DNA of 64,000 bases from Phoebastria nigripes (GCA_035582835.1 JAYKAV010000944.1:531932-595931), one strand, 5' to 3'. Numbered from the stretch's first letter, positions 50,845-62,724 are shown. Program-made: numbers and translations. Notes: generated from the letters alone by a model not told the origin.

Positions 50845-50945
50845 TCATATCTTACATGCAAAATCCCGAGGGAGACATTAGGATACTTGCTCAAGATGAC
50901 ATAGCAGATCTGTGTCTGGACCAAAACTGAGCCAGAGGGCTGCAG
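50845..50945 (-). mobile_element. MIR-like ancient SINE fragment
   Basis: tcttacatgcaaaatcccga, ggatacttgctcaagatgac, atagcagatctgtgtctgg and accaaaactgagcc follow the reverse-complement MIR order (ttttacagatgggga..gacttgcccaaggtcacacagcaggtc..gagcc). Confidence 0.6.
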
Positions 50946-51009
50946 TTTGTGTCAGTGGATTTTACAATAAAATAAATAGAGATTAAAGGAATGGTTTAGT
51001 TGCTTAAAG

Positions 51010-51165
51010 GGACAGATGTTTAGATGCTGTATCTGAGACATCCACACAGGGCTGACAAATTGTCACTGCACGTGTAGGAGACCTGCTGCCTTCTGGAGCA
51101 GGAGCTAGAGTCCGGACAATTTGTCCTAAGCCATCTCAAATAAACTACATGCCTTCATGGCACAA
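51010..51165. repeat. Unclassified dispersed repeat, copy 4
   Basis: gtttagatgctgtatctgag, acatccacacagggctgac, and gtcctaagccatctcaaata (51123 on). It shares words with 8399-8545 and 20684-20703. Confidence 0.4.
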
Positions 51166-53920
51166 CTGAATTAGTGTCTTAATTTCATGCAGCTGAAGAT
51201 AGCATCCTATTTATTGAGCTTGTTAGAAAGGATTTTTTTTTGGAAATGGTAGGTAGTATAGCCAAATTATTACCTTTTGAAATTCTTACCTGAAGTCAAA
51301 ATTGCATCATATCATATCATATATTCCACACATCATGTCATAACTGAATTTTTTATTATCTAAGCATGATAATATTGTTTCCCTTAGCCCCACACTAAAT
51401 ATTTATATTAGGTAAGGTTTTGCATTTGAGTTTTAAAAGAACAGAAGCGCTGTCAGCCCAGGGCTTGTAGTATTTAGAGAAAGTATGTTGCACGTATGGA
51501 AAATTAATTATGAAGAACACAATGTAATAGTGGGTTATGCTCTGCAAAATGGGGATAATGGAATCCAAATTTAGAAAGTACTTTGAAGTCTTTAGGACAA
51601 AGGCATGGTGCAACTGTGACATAGTATTAATCTTTTATCCTCAAAGTTTTTCATGCCCATGGATAACAGGATATATTTCCTGGGCAGATCTTTATTCACT
51701 GTGTTTATCTGTTATGATAAAAAATGTCAACATAATTTCATTAATTTAATTTTTCAAAGGAGCTTTGCAATGAAACAATCTTCTGAGCTACTAAATTCAT
51801 AACCGTATGACAGCAGAAATTGATGATACTAGAAGTAGACTAAAGCTGTGTGGAATGTGATGCAGTGGGATAATGACTCCTGTGCTTTAGTTAGTGGCCG
51901 AAGTTTGAGTTGCAGTTCGCTACGGGTCTTATCCCCTAAGCAAAGGGCAATGACTTTAAGTCGGACNCCCCAAGGTCTTACACTGCTCTGTTCTGTCCCC
52001 AGTTGTCTTCTATTGCCATACTCCTTTTTTATGTTTTTCAAGAATGACCTGTATACCTAATGCTAATCAATGAATCAATGTGTTTATAATTTATAAAAAA
52101 GCACATATATGAATAAAAGACAGTCTTTTATGGTATTTCAGTTTCCCACAGCTTTGTTACAGTAGCCTTGTTATGTTCCTTAATAGACATTTTCTTATCT
52201 GACCTAATAGGCACAAGTATGTCAGATAAGGAATTAATTCAAGGGGAAGTGAACGAGTAGGACTGCAGAATACAAGGACTTAAGTTCTGAATGACAACAT
52301 TTTTTTCTTCTGAGGAAACTAAATTCACTCAATGCAAAGTATCCAATAGAAACCTAAGCTGAGCAGTTTGAGATTGAATTCTCCCCAAACACAGAATCTA
52401 ACATTGTGGACCACTAAATCTTTCCTGTAAGATGAATAATTTTAATCAGGAGAGTACCTTTGCATTCATGATGTGTTACTCTATTGATAGCAAGTTCATC
52501 ACGTACTTTGGACATACTTTTTCCTAAGGAGACTCTGTATAAAAAAATAGAAGTCTTTCTTCCCTTGTTTTGAGTTTTTTTCTGTATTACTGATATGCTT
52601 ATTATCTAATACAGGGTAGAGAAATACACACATGAAGTGCAGCAACTTTGAGGAATGTCAAAGTAGAAGGTGATGAAATCAAAGAAAATTCTTGTATTAT
52701 CTTCCATATAAAATGAGTGGGGAAAATATAATAATTGTATTGTGGATTTTAGCTCCTCTTATAAACATCATATAAACAAAAACCATAATGTTAATNTACA
52801 GTTAAATCAAAACTGTATATTGTGCTGTTACTGTGCTGTTAGGAAGGCTTTGGAACAAGTAGTAGATTTTCTTGTACTTTCTTTGAGGAGATGGAAATAA
52901 ATATATTTGGAATAAAAAATTATGGNGTCTGTATTTTGTTGTATTCTTCCAAAGCTTGGATCCTAGTCTAGGGAAGAAAACTGAATGACTTGTACTGCTT
53001 TATGCTGTTAAGTGTTTCAGTCCCAGCCAGGAAAGTGACAAATTCAGTGACATTTTTCAAAACCACCTGTCTTCAGTGCAATATCTTCATTGTACCATTG
53101 TGTGTTCATATGACCACATTTTTGACCTTCTTTCATTTCTTATCACTCTCCAAACTGCTTTTCATGAGATACATTGTGATTTTTCAGTATTTGAAAGTCT
53201 ACGAAATACGTTTTTGTTTCCAAGAGCAAAGCTTAAAATTTTTGTGAGAGAAGTGGTTATTTTAGCATGCCATTTTTACAGAAAACCTACAGTGTAAACC
53301 AGTTATCCCCTAATTCTTGGCTCCACGGCAATGTAAGATGCTGTCAATAATACAAGATTGCTGTTAGTTATGAGGTTAAGGTTCTGTGATTCCCATTACT
53401 CCTTCCATATTTAATCCTTCATTTTATTAATTAACTTTGTAATTAATGTGTCCTAACCTAAAGCTAGCATTTCTCACTTGCATGACTACTTGTTTTGTTC
53501 TATATTCACCTAATCTAGTGTTCAGATTCACACAGGCTAGATGTTACAAGCCTGGCATTGCATTTCCTTGGTGCCAAGTATAACTGGTTTGTCAGTAAAC
53601 ATAATTTATCAACATGTAAAGGCTGCATCCATCTGATGTGTAAGTTTAGGGTTAAATTTGGGCTTTTAAATGAGAACTTTGTAAATGTGGCAATATGGTA
53701 TCTTTCTGTTCCCAACACTGTAGCTGAAAGATTTTAACTCACCTATATAAAGATCATATAGAAATTGTAGTTAGGTTAGAGTCTACCTCATCAACCATGA
53801 TGAAAAGAAGATAATACAAAAGTCCCAACTCTTTGTACAGATAACAGTGTTTGGGATAGAAAGGCTTTGTTAAAGCTAAGTGAACAAAGGAAAAAGAGGG
53901 GCAATTCACTCATATATTCA

Positions 53921-55260
53921 CAGCATTTAAGGCTGGTAAGGGCTCACTGCATTATTTAATTTGACATCTTTTATATATAGGTCATTACACTTNATCCAGT
54001 TACTATTTTATTAAGCCCTATAACTTTTTCCTTTAAGTTTAACTAGTATTTGTCTGAAGTATCTCTCCCAGAAGGAAATCTGATTTGATCTGAAAACATG
54101 AGGAGATGAAGAATCGACCCCTTCCCTTGGTTGATAGAACATAAGTTTATAGGAGCACTGAATGATCCAATGGTGTAATTGAGAAGTGTAGTGTTTTGTA
54201 GCAGATAATCATCTTCAGTATTTAAAATACGTGCCTACTTTTCCATTTGAATTTCCCTGGTTTCCATTCCTACCACTGGCTCTTGATACGCCTTTTCATT
54301 GCTTGTTCAGAGACCCCTTTCACACTTAGTCATTCTCTTCCTGAGAAGATGCTTATATCCTTTAATTAAAAACCTCTAGGTTTTCTTTTTGAAAGGCTAA
54401 ACATATCATGCTCTTTGTCACTGAAACTGTTTTTTGAGGATCTACTTAATGTCACGATTGATCTCTCCAGTGCTCTTCCTACCAACCTCTTTCTTACTTA
54501 GGCGCCCCAGTTCAGTCACTCTGCCATTTTATTGCAATATTGCAATGAAATTCCGTATTTACTTGCTTGTCTACTGCCACCCTTGCACTTTCCTCAAAGA
54601 TTGTTCCCTATTTGCAGGTATGGTGTGTGTCACTTGTTCCTTTAAGCAGAGATTTTATGTAGGACTGTTTTTAATACATTTCTGATTGAATGGGCCCAGT
54701 GCAGCAAGTAATCACCTTGTAAGACCATCCTATCAGCCTTCTCATCTGAGTTATCCACAGATTCTGTAAGTTGAGGCTTTTTATTTCTTTAAAACTACTG
54801 ATGAAAGACTTTAACAGCAACAGACTTTGTACCAATCCCTGCAGAGGACAGATAAAAATGCTGCCATTCAATGCTTGTTCCCTTTAGACAATTTTTTTAG
54901 AACTGTCATTCAGACAATTCTTAATCCATTTAACATGTGCACTATTGATATTGTATAGTGCTAATTTTTTAATCAGACTGTCATGAAGTAATAAGTCAAA
55001 TGCATTAATAAAGTCTAAGTCTATTACATCCATGCTATTACATCCTACATTTATTACAACTAGACTTGTAATTTCATGAGAGAATGAAATCGAGTTTGGC
55101 TGACAAGACTTATATCCCATACAACCATGTTGACTGGCATTAATTATATGCCTATCTTCAACATTTTTTCTTCAGTTGAATGCCGCATGAGATATTCTGT
55201 TGTATTGTCCAGGAGCAATGTCAGACTAATCCTTAAGATGATGTGGTTCATCCACATCTG
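53921..55260 (-). mobile_element. Long ancient CR1-type LINE remnant
   Basis: Strongly decayed amniote CR1 (CR1/L3-like) of about 1.3 kb on the minus strand. From its 3' end at 53921 (tttaaggctggtaaggg) similarity runs through the 3' UTR (gagatgaagaatcgaccccttcccttgg near 54102), the ORF2 C-terminus (54250-54440) and into reverse transcriptase. The minus frame at 54884-55120 reads I-D-L-D-F-I-N-A-F-D-L-L-L-H-D-S-L-I-K-K-L, the RT block in which K-A-F-D is usual, then K-W-I-K-N-C-L-N-D. The block gtaccaatccctgcagaggac at about 54829 is the usual 'rigid' CR1 spacing landmark. Similarity fades near 55260. Its divergence is far higher than that of the bird CR1 copies, so it predates the bird radiation. 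Confidence 0.8.
54884..55120 (-). pseudogene. Ancient CR1 reverse-transcriptase fragment
   Basis: Minus-strand 78-codon frame inside the ancient CR1. It aligns with the RT segment D-L-D-F-x-x-A-F-D-x-x-x-H through x-x-W-I-x-N-x-L. The frame survives by chance over this stretch; flanking LINE sequence contains stops and shifts. No catalytic aspartate pair is present in the fragment. Confidence 0.75.
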
Positions 55261-56743
55261 TGATGTCTGCAGTACCCTGGCTAGCAAAGCAACACAACTC
55301 AAAATAGAGATATCCCATATCACGTATTGCAACCAAGGCGATTTCCCTAGAAATTGGGACATTTCTCCCAATACAAATGGTAAAGGAGCTTTCCACCGAC
55401 ATCTGCAAGTAATCACTGGAATTGTTTTTGAATCTGAGATTCCTTTTGAATGAAATTAAATCAGAATATACTCTCTAGGAGCACACTTAATGCACTTCAA
55501 CTGTGAAAAGCACTCAGTCCGGAGTGAGTCTAAAGTAATCCCTCCTGAAGTGCTTGGAGTGTGGACATTCAGCCTATAGAAGACATAACCTATAAGGACA
55601 GTGAACAAGATAGTGAAGTTTTGCTGTCTCGTGTTGTCCTATAGGCTATATAATTGTTTTTTTTTTTTTTCCTTTTATGGATTCTTCAATGTACAACTAT
55701 TTTAGAATAAGAATAGAAAAAGTGTCAGTAATAATGGTCTTGCTTTCAGATATTCTCTTCAGTGTCTTATTATCAGAAAAAATTTGCTGCCAAAGAATAT
55801 GTAGGATTTTAGCAAACAAAAGTAAGAACTTTTTGTAGCTATACCATGCAAATTTTAAATACTTGCAAATAAGAAAGAAGTTCATTTAGTAGTTTTGTTT
55901 TGCAGATTTTTAGAAAAAAGCAATATTCTTTGTTCAAACTGACAATATCTACTTTATTTTAAATTCATTCAACTAGTTTTACTGAAAAATACGTCTGAAT
56001 TTCTGTGAAAAAAATTATCAGTAACAGCATTTTGTACCCCATTTTCCACTGTGACCTTTATTCTCTTAATTTTGATTTGATGGGGTAAAAAACTAAGTGA
56101 TTGTAACAGTCATCAAAAATGCATTTTACAGCAGTTCATTGTTCTAGTAGCAAATTTTCTTATCTTTTAAAACTTTCATTTACTGTGTAATTAATCTGTC
56201 CTCTACTAAAACACATGAATAAAATTTAAGAAAATTCTCTCTTTAGATCTATGCACCACATTGTAGCTGCTGTATGTGCTACTTTCTGTAGGCACTACAA
56301 GAGGCATGGTTTCCTGTGGTCCAGGCAGAAGTTTCTAGAATTTATGGAAAGTTTTGTTTGGATTAACAACTGCAGGAGTGGCTGGCCTATAGTGATAAAT
56401 TGGCTTCTTGCCGTATAAGATTGACATATTTTCGTACAACTGTATAAAAGAGCATGGATCACACTGAGAAGGTAAAGCATTATATTTTGTAAAGCAGAAA
56501 TTCACAGCGGATAATAAACCGAACATTGTCTCCTAGTTCAATGCTAACAAAGTCATTGAAGTTATTGGAAATATAAAGAAGAAGGTAAAAAAATAGTAGC
56601 CACATGTTTGTGCCATTGTATACCTGATATACTTTACAGTCTCTTCCAAGCAGTGGGAAAATCGCCCTGAAAAACTGAAAAGCGGTCAAGAAACCATGAG
56701 TTGCAGGGGGCGAATGTGTAGATACGGGCTGCTCACCGTCTCT

Positions 56744-56840
56744 CCAAGCAGAACAACAAGGGGCTCTCAGAAGAAGCCAGTGGGAGCCAAGTTCAGATAA
56801 AGGCAGTTGGTTCTTCATGTACAGCGTGGTAGATATATCA
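56744..56840 (+). mobile_element. Small CR1/L2-type LINE remnant
   Basis: Blocks agcagaacaacaaggggctc, cagtgggagccaagttcag and gttcttcatgtacagcgtgg follow the order of the LINE segment encoding N-T-R-G..M-K-x-x-G-G-x-F..F-F-T-Q-R-V. It is about 100 bp, non-coding and lies 400 bp upstream of the CR1 terminus at 57249, so both could be parts of one old insertion. Confidence 0.5.
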
Positions 56841-57248
56841 CATATGCTTTTTCAACCCTTCCCTGGCTATCTACTTATGGCCATGGCCAGAGAAGGGCTG
56901 GAGGTCTGAACTAGTACATTCTTACTACATCCTTATTCTTCTCAAAAAGTTAAAAAAAATGAGCGTCCAACAGATTATTAGAAAGATCGATTCACTTAAA
57001 TATTCAGAAAGAAGAGGTAAGGGATGACTTCCTAGTAGTCTTTGTCTGTACTGAAAGACCTTTAAATAAACAAACTCAGGTAATAAATAAAACGTCTGTT
57101 GTCTTTGTTTTTCTTCTTTGCTTGTTTCAGAGGTGAGAGGTATTAACCACTCGATGAAGTTACCTTGACTTCTGGTGGATTTTCTGTCCGTTGGGTTCTT
57201 TGAGTCAAGAGCTGTTACTTTTCTAAGTACAAAATATGGGCCTGCTCC

Positions 57249-57334
57249 AGTGAAATTCTCTCATCTGTGTTAGGCAGGAAGTCAAATAAAATTATCATAA
57301 TGGACCCTTCTTAAAAATCTATCAATCTGTGATT
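57249..57334 (+). mobile_element. Ancient CR1 3' terminus fragment
   Basis: Plus-strand tgaaattctc..ctgtgttaggcaggaagtca..attatcataatggaccctt followed by aaaatctatcaatctgtgat. This is the ordered 3' end of an old amniote CR1 (tggcctgtgttatgcaggaggtcaga..gatcataatggtccctt..aaatctatgaatc). No ORF2 part is attached. Confidence 0.7.
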
Positions 57335-60300
57335 ATTTCCATTCTTTTCATCATTGTTACTTTAAATGTAAAAAAGTAAAAGGTAAGTACATCCCCAAAG
57401 TTTGGGTTCTCAGTGTGTTAGTGTTGAACCCTTTGTTTGTTTGTTTAACTCATTGCTATTTTAGGAAGAAGCTGGAAATTTTATTAGCAATAACTACAAA
57501 ATAATAAAAATTCCCAGGCTAGTTTGGAGAAACAGATGCTCAAAAGACCTACTACTTTTTCATGTAATACTTTGCATATTCACTAGGGCTTAGGCTTTAG
57601 ATAGCACCAATTTTTTTCGCTCCAAAATCAATAAGCTCCGAAATGTGCATCAGCTGAAGATCTGCCACCTATTTCTTTAAATTATATTTAGAAATTTACT
57701 GAATTTAGGCCCTTTATTTCAGTGGATGAAGAGAGGCGAGTCCCTTTTTACTGAAGAAGTGGGGCAGGAGGGAATAGTTTTGGCGTTGCTTGAATTTTAT
57801 AACTTAATTCATCCAGGGCTGGAGTAGCTAGAGGTGAAGCCCACATGTCACGTAGCAGCGCCGTAGCTGCTGGGTGGCTGGGTATTCGCAGGTGAGGTGC
57901 TCTCAAGCCAGCCCTTTGAAGTTGTTCCACTTTGACGGAAATAATTAAATGCTTACTGGATACAGCAAGTTAAAAAGAATGAGTTCGCTTCTATAATCCG
58001 TCGGCTTGGGCACTCACCTGGGAGATGATTAAGAAGGTGAAAATCTAAACACTATTAGGAAGAAAAAAATTGAAAAGGAGCACTGAGGTGTCGCTCAGAT
58101 GTCTTTTTCTGTTGCTCTTTACAGGAACATTTTTGCCAGAGTTTGAATCCCCACTGAAAGAGCTCACTGTAGCTAATCCTCTGAGAGTGGCTATGTTTTC
58201 TAAGTGGGAAATGGATATAGGATAAACAGACAATCTGCTGTTGGCACACAGCCCTCTCTGCCATGGTGTAATAAAGTCTTATCATCTGCAGCGAGGTTCT
58301 TCGATGGCTAAGCTCCTTCTAACGCTGAAGGAGAACTGAGCACCATAACTGGAAATCCGATAATGGCACCTATAAATAAAGGATTTCTATTTGCACAGTT
58401 AACAGCAAATGAAATTATATTTAGTGATTCAATAAATTATTTAAAAAACGTGGTTCAAACTTTGAGCTTTTTTTGGGAGAAGGCTTCTAGAAATGTTCAT
58501 ACTTGTTAAAACTTTTGGAACTTAAAGTGAAGCATGCTTTTGCTGTGGAATATTAAAAATCAGTTAATTAAAAGCAATAGGTGAACAGAGGACACCATAA
58601 CTCTCTGATTTAATGTAAATGGACCTTTCATGAGAAATTCTGAAAAAGGCACTAAGGTGAAGAGCTGAATATCACTGAAAGAATAGCATCTATCACTGAT
58701 CATTTTAAATCATTTCAGCTGTTCAGTGTTAGCCTGTTAAATTTCTCGTTAAAAGACATGCAGCTTTTTTGAGAACAAGTGGGTTCATTGTTTCTCTTTG
58801 ATTACTGCCTCTCCATTTTAAGAAATCTTACAAAAAAGATTTGATTAGAAATATTTCAATGATTTTTTTTTACAATACAGAGGAGTGGTTAGCTGGTTTG
58901 ATGCCTGCTGTGTTCTTTTGGTGCTGTACTGTACCAAATGCATGAAACCCAAACTGAAATGTGATTATTCTGTTTTCATAGTCGAACTTAAGCCTAAGGC
59001 AAAAAGTGAAATGAGAAGATCAACAGGGAGAACCCAAATTAAGTTTCCTTTTGCCACTTTGGCTGCAGCTGAGTCACGTTCAGCACTGATGAGCTGGTAG
59101 TTTCCACATGCTACTTAGGGTAACCTCATGCCATCTTTTGATTCCTTCTCGTGAGGCATATTGCACCTGCGGAGAGATTGCTCTCTTTCTTCTCCTGTCC
59201 CCTGATACCATTTTCTCTCTGTGCTTCTTCTAGGAAATCTTGTGGTTAATCTGTCCCACATGGAGCCTTTTACCTGTCTATTTGCTCATGTGTACCCAGT
59301 TGATTGGTATAGTTTCCACTAAAATTGTTGGGAAGTAGGAGTGCTCACCACAAATGACTAAGATTGTTCTTAGTAGAAATAGCCACACNGTATTCTGAAA
59401 GAAAATCCACTAGATTGTAGAAAGGCTTTGAGGAAAATTAGAGGTGAATCTGATAGGACCAGCAGCATTACCTCCTTGCTTTTCCTCTGAGGATGAATAT
59501 TGATTTTAAATATGCTCTAGGTTCTAACAGTCTGTTAGCCACACATCTGAGGATTTTTTTCTTGAGGTCAGGCTGTAGTTCTCAGAGTAGCACCATTATT
59601 TCCTTATTCAGAGGAAAAGAAGAAGGCTGGTTCTTTGAACTTCTGGATTAGTCGGAGTAGACAGTGTTGACAAGATGTAATTGCTGCTTCAATTGAGAGG
59701 AAAGGTAATGCCTCTGTTGTTTTGAAGTTCTTTAAGAAACTCTCTTGTGATCTAAAGCTAGTCAGGCAAGCAATTTGCTTCTGAGTGATAAGAACTTTTC
59801 ATAAGGTTCACATTGGCTGAAAAAAAAAAAAAGAATTAAAGTCAGAAGCCACTCCTTAATCTCTTTTTAGTTATATGATGTAGGCTTGTGAGACCTTGAC
59901 AAACCACTGTCCATTTGTTCTCCTTCTTTATCTCAAGCAACAATAAAATTCCCAACCTGGGCTTCAGCTAAGGCAAACCCCATTATTTTCACTGATAGTC
60001 CATATTAAACCATGAAATCTGGAATAAATTCTACCCCTGACCTAAGATGGCCATCAGTTCATGCCATAATATAGAAAGACCTTTTCACTTTATTATTAAG
60101 CCAATTATCTGTTACTTGTATTTTTATTCTACGAAATGTATGATCCCTTTCTGCTAACCTACCATCAGAATTTGACTTCAGATAATGAGTTGCTTCTATG
60201 GACTTCAATAGGCATAGTGCATGTGAAAGAGGAATTGGGCCATCGTTTGCCTGGACAGTATCCTGGTGGATGACATGGCTTTAGCTGCAGGTTACATAAA

Positions 60301-60764
60301 ACTTGTACATTTTTGTCTTCTAATCTCACTGAGCATATCTTTGTTGTATTGTGAAGCACATTAGATAGGAACCAATTTGATTTTATCAAAATTTTCATTA
60401 CAGATATCCCAGATGTGTCCCCTTTTACTCCTCTGCATTCTAGACTAAATTTAATCCCAGTCTTTTAAATCCCTTTTAATAGCTAGCCCACCCCTCTGTG
60501 CCTCGTTTAGGTTTTCTTCATTTCAGGTGCCCCATTAACTGATATAATGCTGTCATACTTTTCCCTGTTATGTCTCTTTAATATATCCTAGCATGCTTTT
60601 TATTTCTTTCTACTTTTTTTTTTTTTTAATTAAAGTTTCTCTTGGTACCGAATTGGTGTTTCTACTGAACACTCCTCAGTTACTCATAGACTCTGATATT
60701 TCGTGTTTGGTGACAGCTAATTCAGAACCCATCACTCGGCCACATTCAGCTGGTTGTTGCACTG

Positions 60765-60845
60765 CATGAAATTCAACAATTCTATTGAAGTCAGTTGAGT
60801 AAATCTGAAGTTTATGCTGGTATAAATGAAACAAAAACCTGGCCT
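60765..60845. repeat. Second copy of the old palindromic repeat type
   Basis: attctattgaagtcagttga, gtaaatctgaagtttatgct and ggtataaatgaaacaaaaac followed by ctggcc resemble the same old 'ttgacttcagtgg..ggtgtaaatgag..ctggccc' repeat as at 40005-40072. Confidence 0.4.
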
Positions 60846-61867
60846 AGTGTGATCAAGGAGCTTATTACGTCCTCGCCAAAAGGCAGATCTGGCTGTCCAG
60901 TTTACTTTTGTTTAGTATACACTTATTGTGATTTAAATGAAGAATAGGATAAGTTTTTTTCCCCATTCATGCATATATTATGATAACAAATATGCCTACA
61001 TTTATAAATTGTAAANTATATAATATTTATAAAATATAAAATGCTTGTGTAGCACTCGGTGCAATGGACTTTCACCCTGAGATGTCTGAGCACTCATCAA
61101 TCTAACTGTTAGTTACAATTGAAGTGAATTATGTGGCCAGATCCTTCACATTTTGTGAAGCTGAATCTCTCAAGAATATTGTGATTAGACACATATAAGG
61201 AATGAAAAAACTCATGCCCGTAATGTAACTGAAAAATAGGAATAATATGTTTCAATGTGCTGCAACACCTGCTAATCTTCCTTGAACTTCATCTGCTGTC
61301 ATAAAGTTCAGTCAGGCTCTCTTTGACTCTTTTTGAAGCCCGTTGGCATCAGTGGTTTGGATGATGTGAAATAGTTTGAAATTATTTGTGTGATCTTGTG
61401 TAAAGACGCTCTTGAAATTTGTTTTTATAATCAATTATTTTATAACACGGAAACAAAGTTTTATACTGTCAAGACAACTTAGACATACAAGTTTTCATAT
61501 TTTAATGTTGTATTTAGAATATTTTAAAATATTTTACTAGTTGTCAGTTACAAATATTTAAGAACTATTCATTTTTTTCCTTTTAAGCTGGCAAACTACT
61601 GTAATAACATCACTGTCTTACCTTATTGCCTCTCTGGATAGTTTATTTCATGATGGCCTTGTCCAAACTAGCAGACATCTTAGAGTTGGCATGTATATAA
61701 AACATTGTGTAAAAAGGCTTAAGTATAAATGATGGTAAATCAAAACACCTTTAGGAAAAGAAAAAAAGGAAAATGAAGGATTGTGCTTTGAATCTCAGAT
61801 ATAAAAAAACTAGATATGCACTAGGTAATTCTCACTAATAACATCTGAATTTATTTTGTCTTTTAAG

Positions 61868-61972
61868 GTAAAACTGGCCACGCAGAGGCTGTACGAGTAG
61901 TATATCAGCCAGAAAACATCAGCTTTGAGAAACTGCTCAAGGTCTTCTGGGAGAATCATGACCCGACACAAG
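61868..61972 (+). CDS. MSRA: MSRA internal coding exon with G-H-A-E motif
   Basis: Third MSRA coding exon in the window. The acceptor (cttttaag) ends at 61867 and the donor gtagag starts at 61973. The first two bases (GT) join the last G of the catalytic exon to make a Gly codon, giving C-S-G-K-T-G-H-A-E at the junction. The rest reads [20 protein letters not shown] and W-E-N-H-D-P-T-Q, then one G. G-H-A-E-x-V and F-W-x-x-H-D-P-T are hallmark MsrA blocks next to the active site. Mammals have Glu where this gene has the spliced Gly, and Gly is common elsewhere in the family. Length 105 bp, phase 1 to phase 1. The following exons, with the rest of the catalytic domain and the C-terminal resolving cysteine(s), are beyond 64000. 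A 128-codon antisense frame at 61810-62196 overlaps this exon and looks like chance. Confidence 0.98.
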
Positions 61973-62724
61973 GTAGAGTGATGAGTGAGCCAGTATTTAA
62001 TTATCTTACTAATTACAGCTGGGATAATTAGTGTTTGAGCTGCATGGAAGAGATGAACCTTGAAATCACACTGGAGCTCAAGAATATGATTGCAGACATT
62101 TATTGACAGAGAAAGAGAGGAAGAGAGAGAATGAGAGTACGGAAACTCACAATACCCCTCCTCCTTTACAGCTGTCTGTGCTGGGAAAATTCCCATAGAG
62201 AGGCACAGTAGACAATAGAATTTTTTTTTTTCAACTTTGATTATGACAATTTCTTCTGTAATGCTATCTTTTGTCTCTTAAATTAAAGCATATTTCTTCG
62301 CAGCTTCAGAGCTGGTCATTTTATTTGTGCTGAGGACCTTTATCCTTCATAAAAATTTTTGTTTGTTTTTTATATTTTTCAATGGTAGTGAATATCTTTT
62401 ATGATTAGAAAAAGGGAACAAAAAGAGGTAAGAGATGGTGTGTTGAGGCACCAGCAGAGCATTCTAGCTATTTGCCTTTTGATTTAATTTATCTTTCTTG
62501 GAAGAGGATTCGTGATGACATTACACACATCTGTGCAAACATAAATGGGAAACTGTGTTGAGAAAACATTTTACGTGTTTATATAGTTTCAATAAACATC
62601 ANCCTTTCTACCATTTCCCAGAAATACTACACACACTAACTCATTTCAATATTTTAACAGCTATCATAATTATGCCACTTGTTACTACATCTGGGAACAA
62701 AAAATGCAGATGATACCTTCAAAA

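Larger units (their letters stand above)
25876..61867 (+). other. MSRA: MSRA intron, 36.0 kb, phase 1
   Basis: Intron between the 120 bp and 105 bp exons, from the GT donor at 25876 to the AG acceptor at 61867. It is richer in mobile elements than the preceding intron: three bird-type CR1 copies, one solo LTR, a long ancient CR1, several ancient LINE 3' tails and MIR-like SINE fragments, all listed separately. Stretches 25876-28500, 30720-35980, 36070-40000, 41000-42470, 42580-44900, 47580-50090, 51200-53900, 55270-56740 and 57340-60770 hold only intron sequence with homopolymer runs and short tandem repeats; I see no gene, RNA or confident repeat in them. Confidence 0.9.

Noticed and set aside
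59880..59960. Possible MIR-like words near a CTTGACAAACCACT stretch
   Set aside because: Too few ordered blocks to separate from chance.
61810..62196. 128-codon minus-strand frame overlapping an MSRA exon
   Set aside because: Antisense shadow of the coding exon extended by chance into introns.
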